DNA of 5,029 bases, taken from positions 1 to 5,029 of the forward strand of contig CALMAD010000358.1 of the NCBI GenBank assembly GCA_937859105.1. Direction: 5' to 3'. The translations under genes were made by a program, and so were the position numbers. The notes under the pieces were generated by a model that saw nothing but the letters and a program-made list of their open reading frames with translations, was not told where the DNA came from and did not search any database. This DNA is from an uncultured Propionibacteriaceae bacterium (lineage in GTDB: Bacteria > Actinomycetota > Actinomycetes > Propionibacteriales > Propionibacteriaceae). Shown here in pieces: positions 5,012 through 5,029 of this stretch (within the stretch, counting starts at the first letter, position 1; each line of letters begins with the position of its first letter).

Positions 5012-5029
5012 TCCGCCGACCGGGTGGGC

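Overview
The window is a piece of ordinary chromosome from a high-GC Gram-positive bacterium, most likely an actinobacterium. The evidence is the strong G/C bias at third codon positions in every gene, long spurious reading frames on the opposite strands, clear GGAGG-type ribosome binding sites, a CCA-encoding tRNA, and a group II truncated haemoglobin very close to mycobacterial GlbO. I cannot name the genus from the sequence alone.

Layout from left to right. Positions 1-45 are the 3' part of a tRNA-Arg(ACG) gene cut by the window edge, followed at once by a perfect 17-bp hairpin with a T tract that terminates it. Converging on this terminator is a minus-strand gene (93-1352) for a 419-residue MatC-type dicarboxylate/malonate carrier with an imperfect 23-bp dyad upstream. 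A second minus-strand gene (1553-1918) encodes an unrecognised 121-residue acidic protein. It is divergent from glbO (2067-2456, plus strand), a group II truncated haemoglobin with all the diagnostic haem-pocket residues. A 311-bp gene-free stretch (2457-2767) follows. It is rich in palindromes and holds a 17-bp perfect inverted repeat with a 48-nt spacer, plus a third copy of the arm core that allows a competing stem. Then come two plus-strand sugar-metabolism genes: a Gfo/Idh/MocA-family NAD(P)-dependent dehydrogenase (2768-3712) resembling UDP-GlcNAc 3-dehydrogenases, and a class I mannose-6-phosphate isomerase, manA (3812-5011).

Functionally, the last two genes are the only pair that plausibly work together, in nucleotide-sugar or cell-envelope sugar supply: ManA links fructose-6-P to mannose-6-P, and the oxidoreductase probably acts on a sugar or sugar nucleotide. 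Each has its Shine-Dalgarno sequence inside a small perfect hairpin. The transporter, the small protein and the globin show no evident pathway link to each other.

I found no mobile-element gene, CRISPR array, phage gene, toxin-antitoxin pair or defence gene. The most unusual item is the non-coding palindromic element at 2529-2622. I do not see a new multi-gene system here.
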